From an uncultured Oscillospiraceae bacterium (GTDB lineage Bacteria > Bacillota > Clostridia > Oscillospirales > Oscillospiraceae): a stretch of 38,970 nt of DNA. Under the pieces are notes generated by a model. That model ran no database searches and had not been told where the DNA came from. It worked only from the letters and a program-made list of their open reading frames with translations. Position numbers and translations under genes: made by a program. This document shows positions 23,557-31,586 of this stretch, in pieces. Within the stretch, counting starts at the first letter, position 1, and the number at the start of each line of letters is the position of its first letter. The stretch covers positions 1 through 38,970 of the forward strand of contig CATKZW010000030.1 in the NCBI GenBank assembly GCA_949841465.1. The letters are read 5' to 3'.

Positions 23557-24852
23557 TTATTCCGCCACTACGCACCCGCCCTGAGGGCGGATGTGAAGGA
23601 TGTGGCACTTGCCCGCGCCCAGCAGGGCCTCCATCCCGGACTTGAACAGCGCCAGCCTGTCCTCCGGCACAAAGGCCTGGATGGTGCCCGCGAAGCCGCC
23701 GCCGTGGACCCGGCAGGCCCCCGTGCCGTCCAGCAGCTCCTCCGCCACGGCCAAAGCCAGGGGGACGGCCTGCTGTCGCGGGTCGGAAATGGACCAGGTG
23801 TTTTGTAGGAGAAGGGAGGAAGACCTTCCGGAGGCGTTCAACAGCGACAGGAAGCGGTCAAAGTCCCCGGCTTTCAGGGCCTCCCCCTCCTGCGCCGCCC
23901 GGCGGTCGTCGTCGTAGAAGTGCATGGCCCGGAGCACCGCCCGGTCGCCGTATTCCCTGCGCAGGGCGGGAATCGCGGCGCGAAAATGCTGCTGGGGCAC
24001 GTCCCGCAGCACAGTCTTGCCAAAATAGGCGGCCACCGCGCCCATTTCCCGGGTGATATCCGCATAGTCGTCCGTCAGGTCGCCGTGGCTGGAGCCGGTG
24101 TCCACAATGCACAGGGCATGGCCCGACTCACTGAAGTCGTAATCCACCCGCTCCACCACCGGGTTGGCGGGATCGTTGAAGTCGATGGCCACCGCGCCGC
24201 CCACCGACGAGCCCATCTGGTCCATCAGGCCGCAGGGCTTGCCGAAGTAGACGTTCTCGGCGTACTGGCCGATCTTGGCGATGGTGATGGGGTCCAGGCC
24301 GTCCTGACAGCAGAAATGGCTGAAAATATTGCCCACCAGCGTCTCATAGGCGGCGGAGGAGGACAGCCCGGAGCCGGACAGCACCGTGGAGGTGGCGTAG
24401 GCGTCAAAGCCGGACAGCTCGTACCCCAGCTCCGCCGCCTTGGCCGCCACGCCCCGCACCAGGGCGGCGGAGGTATTCTCCTCCTCCTTCCTGGGGGAGA
24501 GATCGTCCAGGGAAATCTCCAGGGCGGGGTAGCCCTCGGACACAAAGCGCACCAGCCGCGTGCCGTTGGGGGCCGCGCAGGCCAGCATATCCAGGTCCAC
24601 ACTTCCGCACAGGACGCGGCCATGCTGATGATCGGTGTGGTTGCCGCCGATCTCGGTGCGGCCCGGGCCGCTGAACAGCGCCGCGCCTTGGGCGTCGCCG
24701 AACTTCTCGATAAACGCTTCCACCGTGCGGACGGTCCGGGCGCGGGCCTCCTCCAGCCGCCGGGCGGCGCCGTCCAGAGCATAGAGGGCGGATAGGACCT
24801 GGTCATAGGTCCCGTTTTTTAAGGCGGTCAAAAGCTGGGAACAGTCAGACAT
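23557..24852 (-). CDS. galK: Galactokinase
   Basis: A 431-residue GHMP-family kinase that phosphorylates galactose at C1. It contains the galactokinase signature in a variant form, GRTEIGGNHTDHQHGRVL (64-81; the usual form is GRxNxIGEHTDY), the GHMP ATP-binding STVLSGSGLSSSAAYETLVG, and MDQMGSSVGGAVAIDF with the catalytic Asp. The glutamate normally found as GEHTD is Asn here (GNHTD). CRVHGGGFAGTIQAFVP is the C-terminal GHMP loop. The ATG at 24852 follows AGGTGAGCG. A GC hairpin (24890-24913) lies in its leader. It is the first gene of the galK-galT operon. Confidence 0.93.
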   Translation of the reverse strand: MSDCSQLLTALKNGTYDQVLSALYALDGAARRLEEARARTVRTVEAFIEKFGDAQGAALFSGPGRTEIGGNHTDHQHGRVLCGSVDLDMLACAAPNGTRLVRFVSEGYPALEISLDDLSPRKEEENTSAALVRGVAAKAAELGYELSGFDAYATSTVLSGSGLSSSAAYETLVGNIFSHFCCQDGLDPITIAKIGQYAENVYFGKPCGLMDQMGSSVGGAVAIDFNDPANPVVERVDYDFSESGHALCIVDTGSSHGDLTDDYADITREMGAVAAYFGKTVLRDVPQQHFRAAIPALRREYGDRAVLRAMHFYDDDRRAAQEGEALKAGDFDRFLSLLNASGRSSSLLLQNTWSISDPRQQAVPLALAVAEELLDGTGACRVHGGGFAGTIQAFVPEDRLALFKSGMEALLGAGKCHILHIRPQGGCVVAE

Positions 24853-24889
24853 CACGCTCACCTCATTTTTCAGAATATGCAGGAGCTCG

Positions 24890-24913
24890 GGGCGGCGGTG
24901 AGCCCCGCCGCCC
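24890..24913. promoter_or_regulatory. GC hairpin in the galK leader
   Basis: GGGCGGCGG (24890-24898) pairs with CCGCCGCCC (24905-24913), 38 bases before galK. It would fold in the 5' UTR and could affect translation or act as an attenuator. No T run is seen. The TTATAT just upstream on the minus strand may be the -10. Confidence 0.45.
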
Positions 24914-25054
24914 ATATAAAGTACAGCATCACTCTACCACATCCGGCAGTTTTTGGCAAGGCCGGGGGCACAAAAAGGGCTGCTCAAAATGCACCGGCCT
25001 GGGCGGCCGGTCTCCTGCGTCCACAAAGCCGGCCGCAGCGCCGTGGACATGGAC

Positions 25055-25738
25055 TCACGAGCCGGCCGCGAAGGACGTCAATTCCCTCTCCAGCCCGTCG
25101 TAGAATCCGGCCATGTGCACACCGTCCACCAGGGCGTGGTTGACCAGCAGGGTGACGGGCATGACGGTCCGTCCCCCCTCCGTCACGTACCTCCCCCAGG
25201 TGAGCCGGGGGTTGCTGTCCGCCGGGGAGGGCACCGGCTGGCGGATGGCGGTGTACCGCACCCAAGGCAGGGTGGACACGAAGAACAGGCTCAGCGCATC
25301 CTCCCCGTCGTCCAGGTCCCCGTGCACCCTGGCCTCCTCCTGGAGGGCCAGGGCGGCGGGCAGATAGTCCCCGAAGGGCTGCATGCAGTTTAATCGGCAG
25401 TAGCTGTAGGTGCCGTCCGCCCGCATCACCGTGTGGGAGGTGTCGCAGGAGGCAAACTCCACCGGCCTGCCCTCCACGATCCGCCGGCGCAGCTCAGGCA
25501 CGGCGTTGGCCGCCCGTCCGGCGCAGTACAGGAAGCTGAGGAAAAAGGGCAGCTTCGCCGCCGCACAGCCTGCCCCGCGGCTCTGCGGGTACTCCTTTTG
25601 GGTACCCCGGCACGCCGCCAGGAACCGGGTGACGTCCACCTCCGCCGTCACCCCGGCGTAGGGGTCCGCCATGGCGTTGAAGTACTCAAAATGCGCTTTG
25701 CGGGGGTAGCCCTCCCAGTCGATGGTCCGGTATTCCAT
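25055..25738 (-). CDS. Chloramphenicol acetyltransferase (CatA) family acyltransferase
   Basis: A 227-residue protein with the CAT trimer fold. The catalytic histidine motif is NHALVDGVH (His201, Asp205), matching HHAVCDG of CatA near the C-terminus. FASCDTSHTVMRADGTYSYC and NPRLTWGRYV are other family-like parts. CatA enzymes use acetyl-CoA to acetylate chloramphenicol, but many Clostridia members are housekeeping acyltransferases with no drug resistance, so this should not be called a resistance gene on present evidence. It has its own consensus promoter. The ATG at 25738 follows GGGAGG. Downstream (24916-25054) is a GC-rich spacer with no recognised feature. Confidence 0.75.
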   Translation of the reverse strand: MEYRTIDWEGYPRKAHFEYFNAMADPYAGVTAEVDVTRFLAACRGTQKEYPQSRGAGCAAAKLPFFLSFLYCAGRAANAVPELRRRIVEGRPVEFASCDTSHTVMRADGTYSYCRLNCMQPFGDYLPAALALQEEARVHGDLDDGEDALSLFFVSTLPWVRYTAIRQPVPSPADSNPRLTWGRYVTEGGRTVMPVTLLVNHALVDGVHMAGFYDGLERELTSFAAGS

Positions 25739-25767
25739 GCGGATTCCTCCCGTTTTCTTTTTCCGTG

Positions 25768-25796
25768 ATTATATCATAGTTTCAACTCAAACGCAA
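25768..25796 (-). promoter_or_regulatory. Promoter of the CAT-family gene
   Basis: On the minus strand, TTGCGT (25791-25796), 17 bp, TATAAT (25768-25773), 30 bases before the ATG. Confidence 0.75.
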
Positions 25797-25930
25797 ACAG
25801 CCGGCATAACGGCCATTTTGTTAAAACTCCGCCGGATCATACCGCAAAATCGCGGATTTCCTATAGACGCGCCGTCCGGAGTGTGGTACACTGTAAAAAC
25901 GCGCGAGTTTGGAGGAGAGGGGAAAACGGC

Positions 25931-27712
25931 GTGATATTCGGTAAGCATATCAACAAATATTATTTCAAGTACGCGGGCTGGCTCCTGCTGGGGCTGGCGG
26001 CGCTGATCCTGGTGGACTACATACAGCTGGTCATCCCCAACCTGTACCAGCAGGTCATCAACGGCATGAATATGGGCTATGTCCCCCTGGACGGGGAGCG
26101 CGTCCCCTTCGACATGGACTTCCTGCTGGACCGCATCTGCATGCCTATGGTGGGCATCGTGGTAGCCATGGTGTTCGGGCGCTTTCTGTGGCGCGTGTGC
26201 ATTTTCGGCGCGGCCATCAAGGTGGAAACCGACCTGCGCAACCAGATGTTTGACCACGCCAAGGACCTGGACCGGCAGTTCTACCAGGAGAACAAGGTGG
26301 GCGGCCTGATGAGCCTGTTCACCAACGACCTGGAGACGGTGCAGGACTGCTACGGCTCCGGGTTCCTCATGTTCTTCGACGCGCTGCTGCTGGGGGGGCT
26401 GTCCGTCCACCATATGTGGGCCATGGACCCCTTTATGACCGCCCTGGCCATGATCCCCATGGCGCTGCTGCTGTGTTCCAGCGCGGTAGTGGGCCGGTAC
26501 ATGATGAAGAAGTGGGACGTGCGCCAGGCGGCGTTCTCCAAGCTGTCCGACTTCTCCCAGGAGAGCTTTTCCGGCATCGCCGTTATCAAGGCGTTTGTGA
26601 AGGAGGCCAAGGAGCTGCTGGCCTTCCAGAAGCTCAACGTGGAAAACGAGAAGGCCAACGTGGACTTCACCCGCTCGTCGGTGCTGCTGCGGATTCTGGT
26701 CACCCTGTTTGTGGAGTCGGTGATCTGCATCATCCTGGGCTACGGCGGCTATCTGGTGTGGCGGGGGACCTTCAACGCCGGGGAGCTGATGGAGTTCATC
26801 GGCTACTTTGAGGCCATCGTGTGGCCCATCATGGCGGTGTCGGAGCTCATCGACATGACCAGCCGGGGCAGGGCCTCCCTCAAGCGCATCAGCGGGCTGC
26901 TGGACGCGCCCCGGAATGTGGCCGACCGCCCGGACGTGCAGCCGCTGGGCCCGGTGAAGGGGGACGTGGAGTTCCGGCACCTCACCTTCCGCTACCCCGA
27001 CGGGGAATACGACGCCCTGCGTGACGTGTCCTTCACCATCCACGCCGGGGAGAGCGTGGGCATCGTGGGCCGCACCGGCTCGGGCAAGACCACGGTGGTG
27101 GACCTGATCCTGCGCACCTGCAATGTGCCCGACGGCACTGTCTTTGTGGACGGCCGCGACGTAAACACCGTCCCCATCCGGGAGGTGCGCCAGGCGGCGG
27201 CCTATGTGCCCCAGGACAACTTTCTGTTCAGCGACACCATCGCCCGGAACATCGACTTCACCGAGAACGTCCCCGACCGGGAGCGGGTGTCCATCGCCGC
27301 CGTGCTGGCCGATGTGGACGGCGACGTGAGGGACTTCCCCCTGGGCTACGACACCGTACTGGGGGAGCGGGGCGTCACCGTGTCCGGCGGGCAGAAGCAG
27401 CGTATCTCCATCGCCCGCGCCCTTATCAAGGACGCGCCCATCCTGATCCTGGACGACTCCGTGTCCGCCGTGGACACCCAGACGGAGCGGGCCATCCTGG
27501 ACAACCTGAAAACCACCCGGCAGGGCCGCACCACCATCCTCATCGCCCACCGCATCTCCACCGTGGAGCAGATGGACCGGATCATCTTCCTGGAGGACGG
27601 GGCGGTCACCGCCATCGGGACCCACCTGGAGCTGTACGAAAGCTGTCCCGCTTACCACCACATGGTGGAGCTGCAAAAGCTGGAGGAAGAGGGGGCCAAG
27701 CATAATGCCTAA
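25931..27712 (+). CDS. ABC exporter half-transporter 1 (degenerate ATPase site)
   Basis: A 593-residue half-transporter with a six-helix membrane domain (about 15-320) and a C-terminal ATPase. Walker A is GRTGSGKTT (about 380). The signature is VSGGQKQR. Walker B reads ILILDDSVSAVD: Asp508 is followed by Asp509 where the catalytic glutamate normally lies, so this subunit's own site should hydrolyse poorly. It starts with GTG at 25931 behind GGAGGAGAGGGG. Its stop overlaps the next gene by 8 bp. The pair resembles heterodimeric multidrug exporters such as BmrC/BmrD. The upstream spacer contains a weak TACACT -10 at 25887-25892. Confidence 0.93.
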   Translation: MIFGKHINKYYFKYAGWLLLGLAALILVDYIQLVIPNLYQQVINGMNMGYVPLDGERVPFDMDFLLDRICMPMVGIVVAMVFGRFLWRVCIFGAAIKVETDLRNQMFDHAKDLDRQFYQENKVGGLMSLFTNDLETVQDCYGSGFLMFFDALLLGGLSVHHMWAMDPFMTALAMIPMALLLCSSAVVGRYMMKKWDVRQAAFSKLSDFSQESFSGIAVIKAFVKEAKELLAFQKLNVENEKANVDFTRSSVLLRILVTLFVESVICIILGYGGYLVWRGTFNAGELMEFIGYFEAIVWPIMAVSELIDMTSRGRASLKRISGLLDAPRNVADRPDVQPLGPVKGDVEFRHLTFRYPDGEYDALRDVSFTIHAGESVGIVGRTGSGKTTVVDLILRTCNVPDGTVFVDGRDVNTVPIREVRQAAAYVPQDNFLFSDTIARNIDFTENVPDRERVSIAAVLADVDGDVRDFPLGYDTVLGERGVTVSGGQKQRISIARALIKDAPILILDDSVSAVDTQTERAILDNLKTTRQGRTTILIAHRISTVEQMDRIIFLEDGAVTAIGTHLELYESCPAYHHMVELQKLEEEGAKHNA

Positions 27713-29603
27713 TCCAATGCGCGAATATCTGCCCATCCTCTTTGTGGGGGGCGTTATCGGGGTATTTTCCCTGATCTTCATCCTGGCCTGGAAGCGGGAG
27801 CAGCGCACCGCGTCCGCCCCGGACTTTGACCGCCATATCCCCGACAGCGAGATTTTTCGGCGGCTGGCCAAATACGCCGCCCCCTACAAAAAGCAGTTTC
27901 TCCTGGTGCTGGTCATCATGCTGGCCTCCATCACCTACGACCTGGCCGCCCCCCTCATCGTGGGCCGGGTGGAGGGGCTCATCAAGGACCGCTTTGAGCC
28001 CCCCGTCCTGCTGCGCTGGGTGGCGCTGTACGCCGGCATCCTCATTGTAGCCCTGGTGTGCACCTATTTCCAGTCCATCATCCTGCAAAAGACGGGGCAG
28101 AAAATTCTCTCCGCCCTGCGGCAGGACCTGTTCACCCACATTGAGAGCCTCTCCCACAGCCAGCTCAACAGCATCCCCGTGGGCAAGTTGGTCACCCGGG
28201 TGGCCAACGACACCAACGCCATCTCCCAGATGTTCACCAACGTGCTGGTGGCCATGGCAAAAAACGTGTTCATTGTGGTGGGCGTGCTGATTGCCATGCT
28301 GGCCCTCAACCTGTCCCTCACTTTGGCGTTTTTGTGCTTTGCCCCCTTCCTGGTGCTGTTCACCGTCATCTTCCGCAAGTTCACCCGAAAGGTGTACCGG
28401 GTGGTGAAGGACCGCACCACCGACATCAACACCTACCTGTCGGAGAACCTGTCCGGCATCAAGGTGACCCAGATTTTCAACCAGGAGGAGCGCAAGCGGG
28501 CGGAGTTCTTCGCCAAAAGCGAGGAGCTGAAAAGGGCCAAGCAAAACCAGATTTTTGTGCTGGGCATTTTCCGCCCCATGGTGTACATGCTGTACATCTC
28601 CTCCGTGCTGTGCCTGCTGTACCTGGGCGGCAAGGGGTACATCCAGGACACCACCTTTCTGTGGCAGGTTGTAACCAGCGAAACCCTGGTGGCCTTCTAC
28701 CTCTATATTGAGAAGTTCTTCAACCCCATCCAGACCCTGGCGGAGCAGTTCAACCAGCTCCAGTCCGCCTTTGCCTCGGCGGAGAAGATTTTCTCTGTGT
28801 TCGACCTGGTCCCCGAGGTGACGGACGAACCGGACGCCGTCGAGCTGGACCACATCCGGGGAGAGATCGAGTTCAAGGACGTGTGGTTCGCCTACGAGCC
28901 GGGGGAGTGGGTGCTCAAGGGGGTGTCCTTCCACGTGGAGGCCAAGCAGACCGCCGCCTTTGTGGGGTCCACCGGGTCGGGCAAGACCACCATTTTGTCC
29001 CTCATCTGCCGGAACTACGACATCCAGAAGGGGCACATCCTCATTGACGGCGTGGATATCAGGCACATCAAGATCGCCTCCCTGCGGCGGCGCTTCGGGC
29101 AGATGCTCCAGGACGTGTTCCTGTTCTCCGGCACCATCCGCAGCAACATCGTGCTCCGGGAGGAGGGCTTCACGGACGAGGAGATTTGGGACGCCTGCCG
29201 CTACGTCAACGCCGACTCGTTCATCGGCAGGCTGGACAAGGGGCTGGACGAGGAGGTCCGGGAGCGGGGCGGCAACTTCTCCGCTGGACAGCGGCAGCTT
29301 CTCAGCTTTGTCCGCACCATCATTCACCGGCCCGCCGTAATGATTCTGGACGAGGCCACAGCCAACATCGACACCGAGACGGAGCTGCTGATTCAGGATT
29401 CCCTGGAAAAGATGAAGAACATCGGCACCATGCTCATCGTAGCCCACCGGCTGTCCACCATCCAGCACGCGGACCAGATCATCGTACTCTCCCACGGGGA
29501 GATTCTGGAAGCGGGCACCCACCAGGAGCTGCTAGCCCAGAAGGGGCGGTATTTCCAGCTTTACACCCTGCAGTTCAACAAGCAGAAGCTCCTCGGAGCG
29601 TAG
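27705..29603 (+). CDS. ABC exporter half-transporter 2 (catalytic ATPase site, altered signature)
   Basis: A 632-residue half-transporter with an N-terminal membrane anchor (YLPILFVGGVIGVFSLIFIL), a six-helix domain and a C-terminal ATPase. Walker A is GSTGSGKTT and Walker B is MILDEATANID with the catalytic Glu550. The signature is FSAGQRQL (residues 525-532) instead of the usual LSGGQ. Taken with subunit 1, the site formed by subunit 1 Walker motifs and subunit 2 signature is the degenerate one, as in TM287/288-type exporters. The ATG overlaps the upstream stop by 8 bp, so translation is coupled. The substrate is unknown. The stop is followed at once by repeat copy C. Confidence 0.93.
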   Translation: MPNPMREYLPILFVGGVIGVFSLIFILAWKREQRTASAPDFDRHIPDSEIFRRLAKYAAPYKKQFLLVLVIMLASITYDLAAPLIVGRVEGLIKDRFEPPVLLRWVALYAGILIVALVCTYFQSIILQKTGQKILSALRQDLFTHIESLSHSQLNSIPVGKLVTRVANDTNAISQMFTNVLVAMAKNVFIVVGVLIAMLALNLSLTLAFLCFAPFLVLFTVIFRKFTRKVYRVVKDRTTDINTYLSENLSGIKVTQIFNQEERKRAEFFAKSEELKRAKQNQIFVLGIFRPMVYMLYISSVLCLLYLGGKGYIQDTTFLWQVVTSETLVAFYLYIEKFFNPIQTLAEQFNQLQSAFASAEKIFSVFDLVPEVTDEPDAVELDHIRGEIEFKDVWFAYEPGEWVLKGVSFHVEAKQTAAFVGSTGSGKTTILSLICRNYDIQKGHILIDGVDIRHIKIASLRRRFGQMLQDVFLFSGTIRSNIVLREEGFTDEEIWDACRYVNADSFIGRLDKGLDEEVRERGGNFSAGQRQLLSFVRTIIHRPAVMILDEATANIDTETELLIQDSLEKMKNIGTMLIVAHRLSTIQHADQIIVLSHGEILEAGTHQELLAQKGRYFQLYTLQFNKQKLLGA

Positions 29604-29606
29604 GCC

Positions 29607-29663
29607 CCTACTTTTTCTTTGAAAAGAAAAAGTAGGCAAAAAGAAACTTTTAGACCGCTGACG
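29607..29663 (+). repeat. Post-stop repeat, copy C (after ABC exporter)
   Basis: Three bases after the stop lies a perfect 14-bp hairpin (29607-29620 with 29623-29636), then CAAAAAGAAACTTTTAGACCGCTGACG. It is almost identical, in the same orientation relative to the upstream gene, to copy B (9379-9429). The tail GACCGCTGAC forms one arm of the following terminator. Confidence 0.85.
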
Positions 29664-29722
29664 ATAAGATGCGCCCATCGGCAGGTTACTGCCCGGCCGC
29701 CTTCTGTCAGCGGTCTTTTTTT
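29652..29722 (+). terminator. Terminator built from the repeat tail
   Basis: AGACCGCTGAC (29652-29662) pairs with GTCAGCGGTCT (29706-29716), followed by more T (TTTTTTTGTT). A small inner hairpin GGCAG/CTGCC lies in the loop. It ends the ABC exporter transcript. Confidence 0.8.
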
Positions 29723-29734
29723 GTTCTTTTCTTC

Positions 29735-29763
29735 TTGACATGCCTCTTTTGTTGTGATACTAT
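29735..29763 (+). promoter_or_regulatory. Promoter of the HAAS/PadR operon
   Basis: TTGACA (29735-29740), 17 bp, TACTAT (29758-29763), 48 bases before the HAAS-protein ATG. Confidence 0.8.
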
Positions 29764-29770
29764 GTTTTTA

Positions 29771-29794
29771 ACAGTAGTGAATTCTACAGTAGTG
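29771..29794 (+). promoter_or_regulatory. Direct-repeat operator downstream of the promoter
   Basis: ACAGTAGTG occurs at 29771-29779 and again at 29786-29794, a 15-bp period, straddling a GAATTC centre. GTAG/CTAC also give a short inverted element. The position around +1 to +25 fits a repressor operator. The PadR-like protein of the same operon is the natural candidate; this is inference. Confidence 0.5.
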
Positions 29795-29811
29795 GAAGGA
29801 GAGGAATTTGC

Positions 29812-30642
29812 ATGAAAAAAGACTACATGACCCGGCTGGAGCGCTGGGCCCGGTGGATGCTCCCCCAGCAGGAGGCAGAAGACGTCATTGCCGACTACTG
29901 GGACATCGTGGGCACGCCGCCCCGGCCGGAGGAGGAGCTGCTCCGGGACCTGGGCAAGCCGCGGGACGTGATCAAGCCCCTCACCCAGAAAAAGCCGTAC
30001 TATACCTGGCTGGCGGTGTTCGCGGTAATGGCGGCGTGCATCCTGATCCCGGCGGAAAGCCCACTGCCCCTTGGCTCTTGGCTAATCTGGAACAGCCTGT
30101 TCTCACACTATGGCTTCCTTATCCCAGGCGTCCCGCTGTCCTTTCATTTCATGGCGCTTGGACTTATCCTGTCCCTAATCTGGTTCCGCCCCCGAAAAGG
30201 GGAGCCGAAAGCGCCCCTCCCCCGTTCCATCATCATTGCTCTGGGCGTAGAACTGGCCCTCATGGCGGCGGTGTGGTGGAGCTTTTATCAAATCACCCTG
30301 TATCCTGACGGGATCATGTATCAGCCCGCCCTGATTCCGCAATGGTTCTATTCCCGGAACGGCCTCGCAACTCTGAATGGGCACTGGATGTCCAGCGTGC
30401 TGGAGTGGGGCGGCGCGGCCGCGGGCGCGGTGGGGATCGTAGGACTGGTCAAGGCCCGCACCTGTGACCGCCGCTGGCGGGCGGTGTACTTCCTCAGCCT
30501 GTCGGCCATGATGCTGGCGTTCTGCGTGCTGAGCCTATTTACCCGCATGGATTTCTCCGCCGACCCATGGGCACGCACCTTACGGCACAGCATTGAAATT
30601 ACCGCCATTGGCCTGATCGGCACGGGGGTGGCCCTATGCTGA
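29812..30642 (+). CDS. HAAS-domain membrane protein (DUF1700-like)
   Basis: A 276-residue protein. The N-terminal domain (MKKDYMTRLERWARWMLPQQEAEDVIADYWDI ... LLRDLGKPRDVIKPL, about 1-60) is a HAAS-type domain, which in other Firmicutes is paired with PadR regulators. Six or so hydrophobic spans follow, among them TWLAVFAVMAACILIPA and FHFMALGLILSLIWF. It has AAGGAGAGG ahead of the ATG. Its stop (TGA 30640-30642) lies inside the first codons of the PadR gene (ATGCTGA). The usual order, regulator first, is reversed here. The protein probably senses membrane state and modulates the regulator; this is inferred. Confidence 0.75.
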   Translation: MKKDYMTRLERWARWMLPQQEAEDVIADYWDIVGTPPRPEEELLRDLGKPRDVIKPLTQKKPYYTWLAVFAVMAACILIPAESPLPLGSWLIWNSLFSHYGFLIPGVPLSFHFMALGLILSLIWFRPRKGEPKAPLPRSIIIALGVELALMAAVWWSFYQITLYPDGIMYQPALIPQWFYSRNGLATLNGHWMSSVLEWGGAAAGAVGIVGLVKARTCDRRWRAVYFLSLSAMMLAFCVLSLFTRMDFSADPWARTLRHSIEITAIGLIGTGVALC

Positions 30643-30938
30643 AAAAGGACCTCATCGAGCTGTGCCTGCTCCACCTGCTCGCCCAGGGGGACCAGTACGG
30701 CTACGACCTGCTGCGCCGCCTCCGCGCCGCCTTCCCCGACACCCAGGAGAGCAATTTATACGCCGTCCTCCGGGGCCTGTGCCGGGACGGCTGCCTGGAG
30801 CAGTACGCGGGCACGTCCTCCGACGGCCCCGCCCGGAAATACTACCGCCTCACCAACCACGGGACGGCCCGGTACGGCGAGCTGCTGAAGCAGTGGCGGG
30901 CCCTCACGGACGCGCTGGCGGCGCTGGGCATCCAATAG
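30636..30938 (+). CDS. PadR-family transcriptional regulator
   Basis: A 100-residue winged-helix protein: LIELCLLHLLAQGDQYGYDLLRRLRAAFPDTQESNLYAVLRGLCRDGCLEQY, then the wing GPARKYYRLTNHGTARYGELLKQW. This is the PadR core (YGYxLxxxL, ..LYxxLxRLxxxGxL.., RKYYxLTxxG) with a very short C-terminal dimerisation helix. It overlaps the HAAS gene by 7 bp (ATGCTGA), so the two are translationally coupled. It likely represses the shared promoter through the ACAGTAGTG repeats; the ligand is unknown. Confidence 0.9.
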   Translation: MLKKDLIELCLLHLLAQGDQYGYDLLRRLRAAFPDTQESNLYAVLRGLCRDGCLEQYAGTSSDGPARKYYRLTNHGTARYGELLKQWRALTDALAALGIQ

Positions 30939-30967
30939 AGTTTCCGCGGGGACTTTTTTCGTTTTCC

Positions 30968-30993
30968 CGTAACCACTCCCGCTCCCGTTCGTA
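30968..30993 (+). promoter_or_regulatory. ECF-sigma type promoter ahead of the sigma gene
   Basis: CGTAAC (30968-30973), exactly 16 bp, then CGTA (30990-30993). This is the AAC...CGT pattern of ECF sigma factors and implies autoregulation. A sigma-A-like TATACT also overlaps at 30994-30999, without a good -35. Confidence 0.65.
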
Positions 30994-31043
30994 TATACTA
31001 GTAGAACCACCTGTACAGAAGGTTTTGGGAGGGATCGCAGGCC

Positions 31044-31586
31044 ATGGACGAGCGCAAGCTGGCAAAAAAACTGAACAGGCACAGCCGGGGCGCGCTGGAC
31101 CAGGCCGTGGGCCGCTACACCCCCTACGTCAGCGCGGTGATCCTCCGCACCCTGTCCGGCCGGGCCTGCCGGGAGGACGTGGAGGAGCTGTGCGCCGACG
31201 TGTTCGTGGCCCTGTGGACCCATGCGGACACGCTGGACCCGGAACAGGGCCTCCGCCCCTGGCTGGCGGCGGTGGCAAAAAACAGAGCCACGGACTGGCT
31301 CCGCTGTCACCGCCCCAGCGGCCCCATCCCGGAGGACGCGCCGGACCCCTCCCCCGGCCCGGAGGAGCTGACCCAGCGCCGGGAGCAGTCCGCCCGGCTG
31401 TGGGCGGCGGTGGACGCTCTGTCCGAGCCGGACCGCACCCTCTTCCTCCGCTACTACTACGAGGGGGACAAGCTGAAAACCGTGGCGGCGGAGCTGGGTC
31501 TCAGCGAGACCGCCGCCAAACAGCGGCTGTTCCGGGGCCGGAAGGCCCTGAAGGCCGCACTGCAGGAAGGAGTGGAAACGCCGTGA
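31044..31586 (+). CDS. ECF-type RNA polymerase sigma factor
   Basis: A 180-residue sigma-70 family protein with only regions 2 and 4. Region 2 (about 15-75) shows the helices around YTPYVSAVILRTLSG and EDVEELCADVFVALW; region 4 (about 120-170) shows ALSEPDRTLFLRYYYEGDKLKTVAAELGLSETAAKQRLFRGRKAL with a clear helix-turn-helix. The linker is Pro-rich (GPIPEDAPDPSPGPEE). The ATG at 31044 follows GGGAGGG. Its stop overlaps the GTG start of the anti-sigma gene by 3-4 bases, so the pair is translated together. Its own promoter-like element lies upstream. Confidence 0.93.
   Translation: MDERKLAKKLNRHSRGALDQAVGRYTPYVSAVILRTLSGRACREDVEELCADVFVALWTHADTLDPEQGLRPWLAAVAKNRATDWLRCHRPSGPIPEDAPDPSPGPEELTQRREQSARLWAAVDALSEPDRTLFLRYYYEGDKLKTVAAELGLSETAAKQRLFRGRKALKAALQEGVETP

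Noticed and set aside
25055-25738. Chloramphenicol resistance gene
   Set aside because: The fold and catalytic His fit CatA, but many Clostridia homologues are not resistance enzymes and key substrate-pocket residues cannot be verified by eye.
25787-27871. A 694-codon minus-strand open frame
   Set aside because: Antisense to the first ABC subunit; His/Gly/Val-rich shadow translation.
30662-31582. N-terminal extension of the anti-sigma protein
   Set aside because: It is the PadR and sigma genes read in another frame; the true start is the GTG at 31583.
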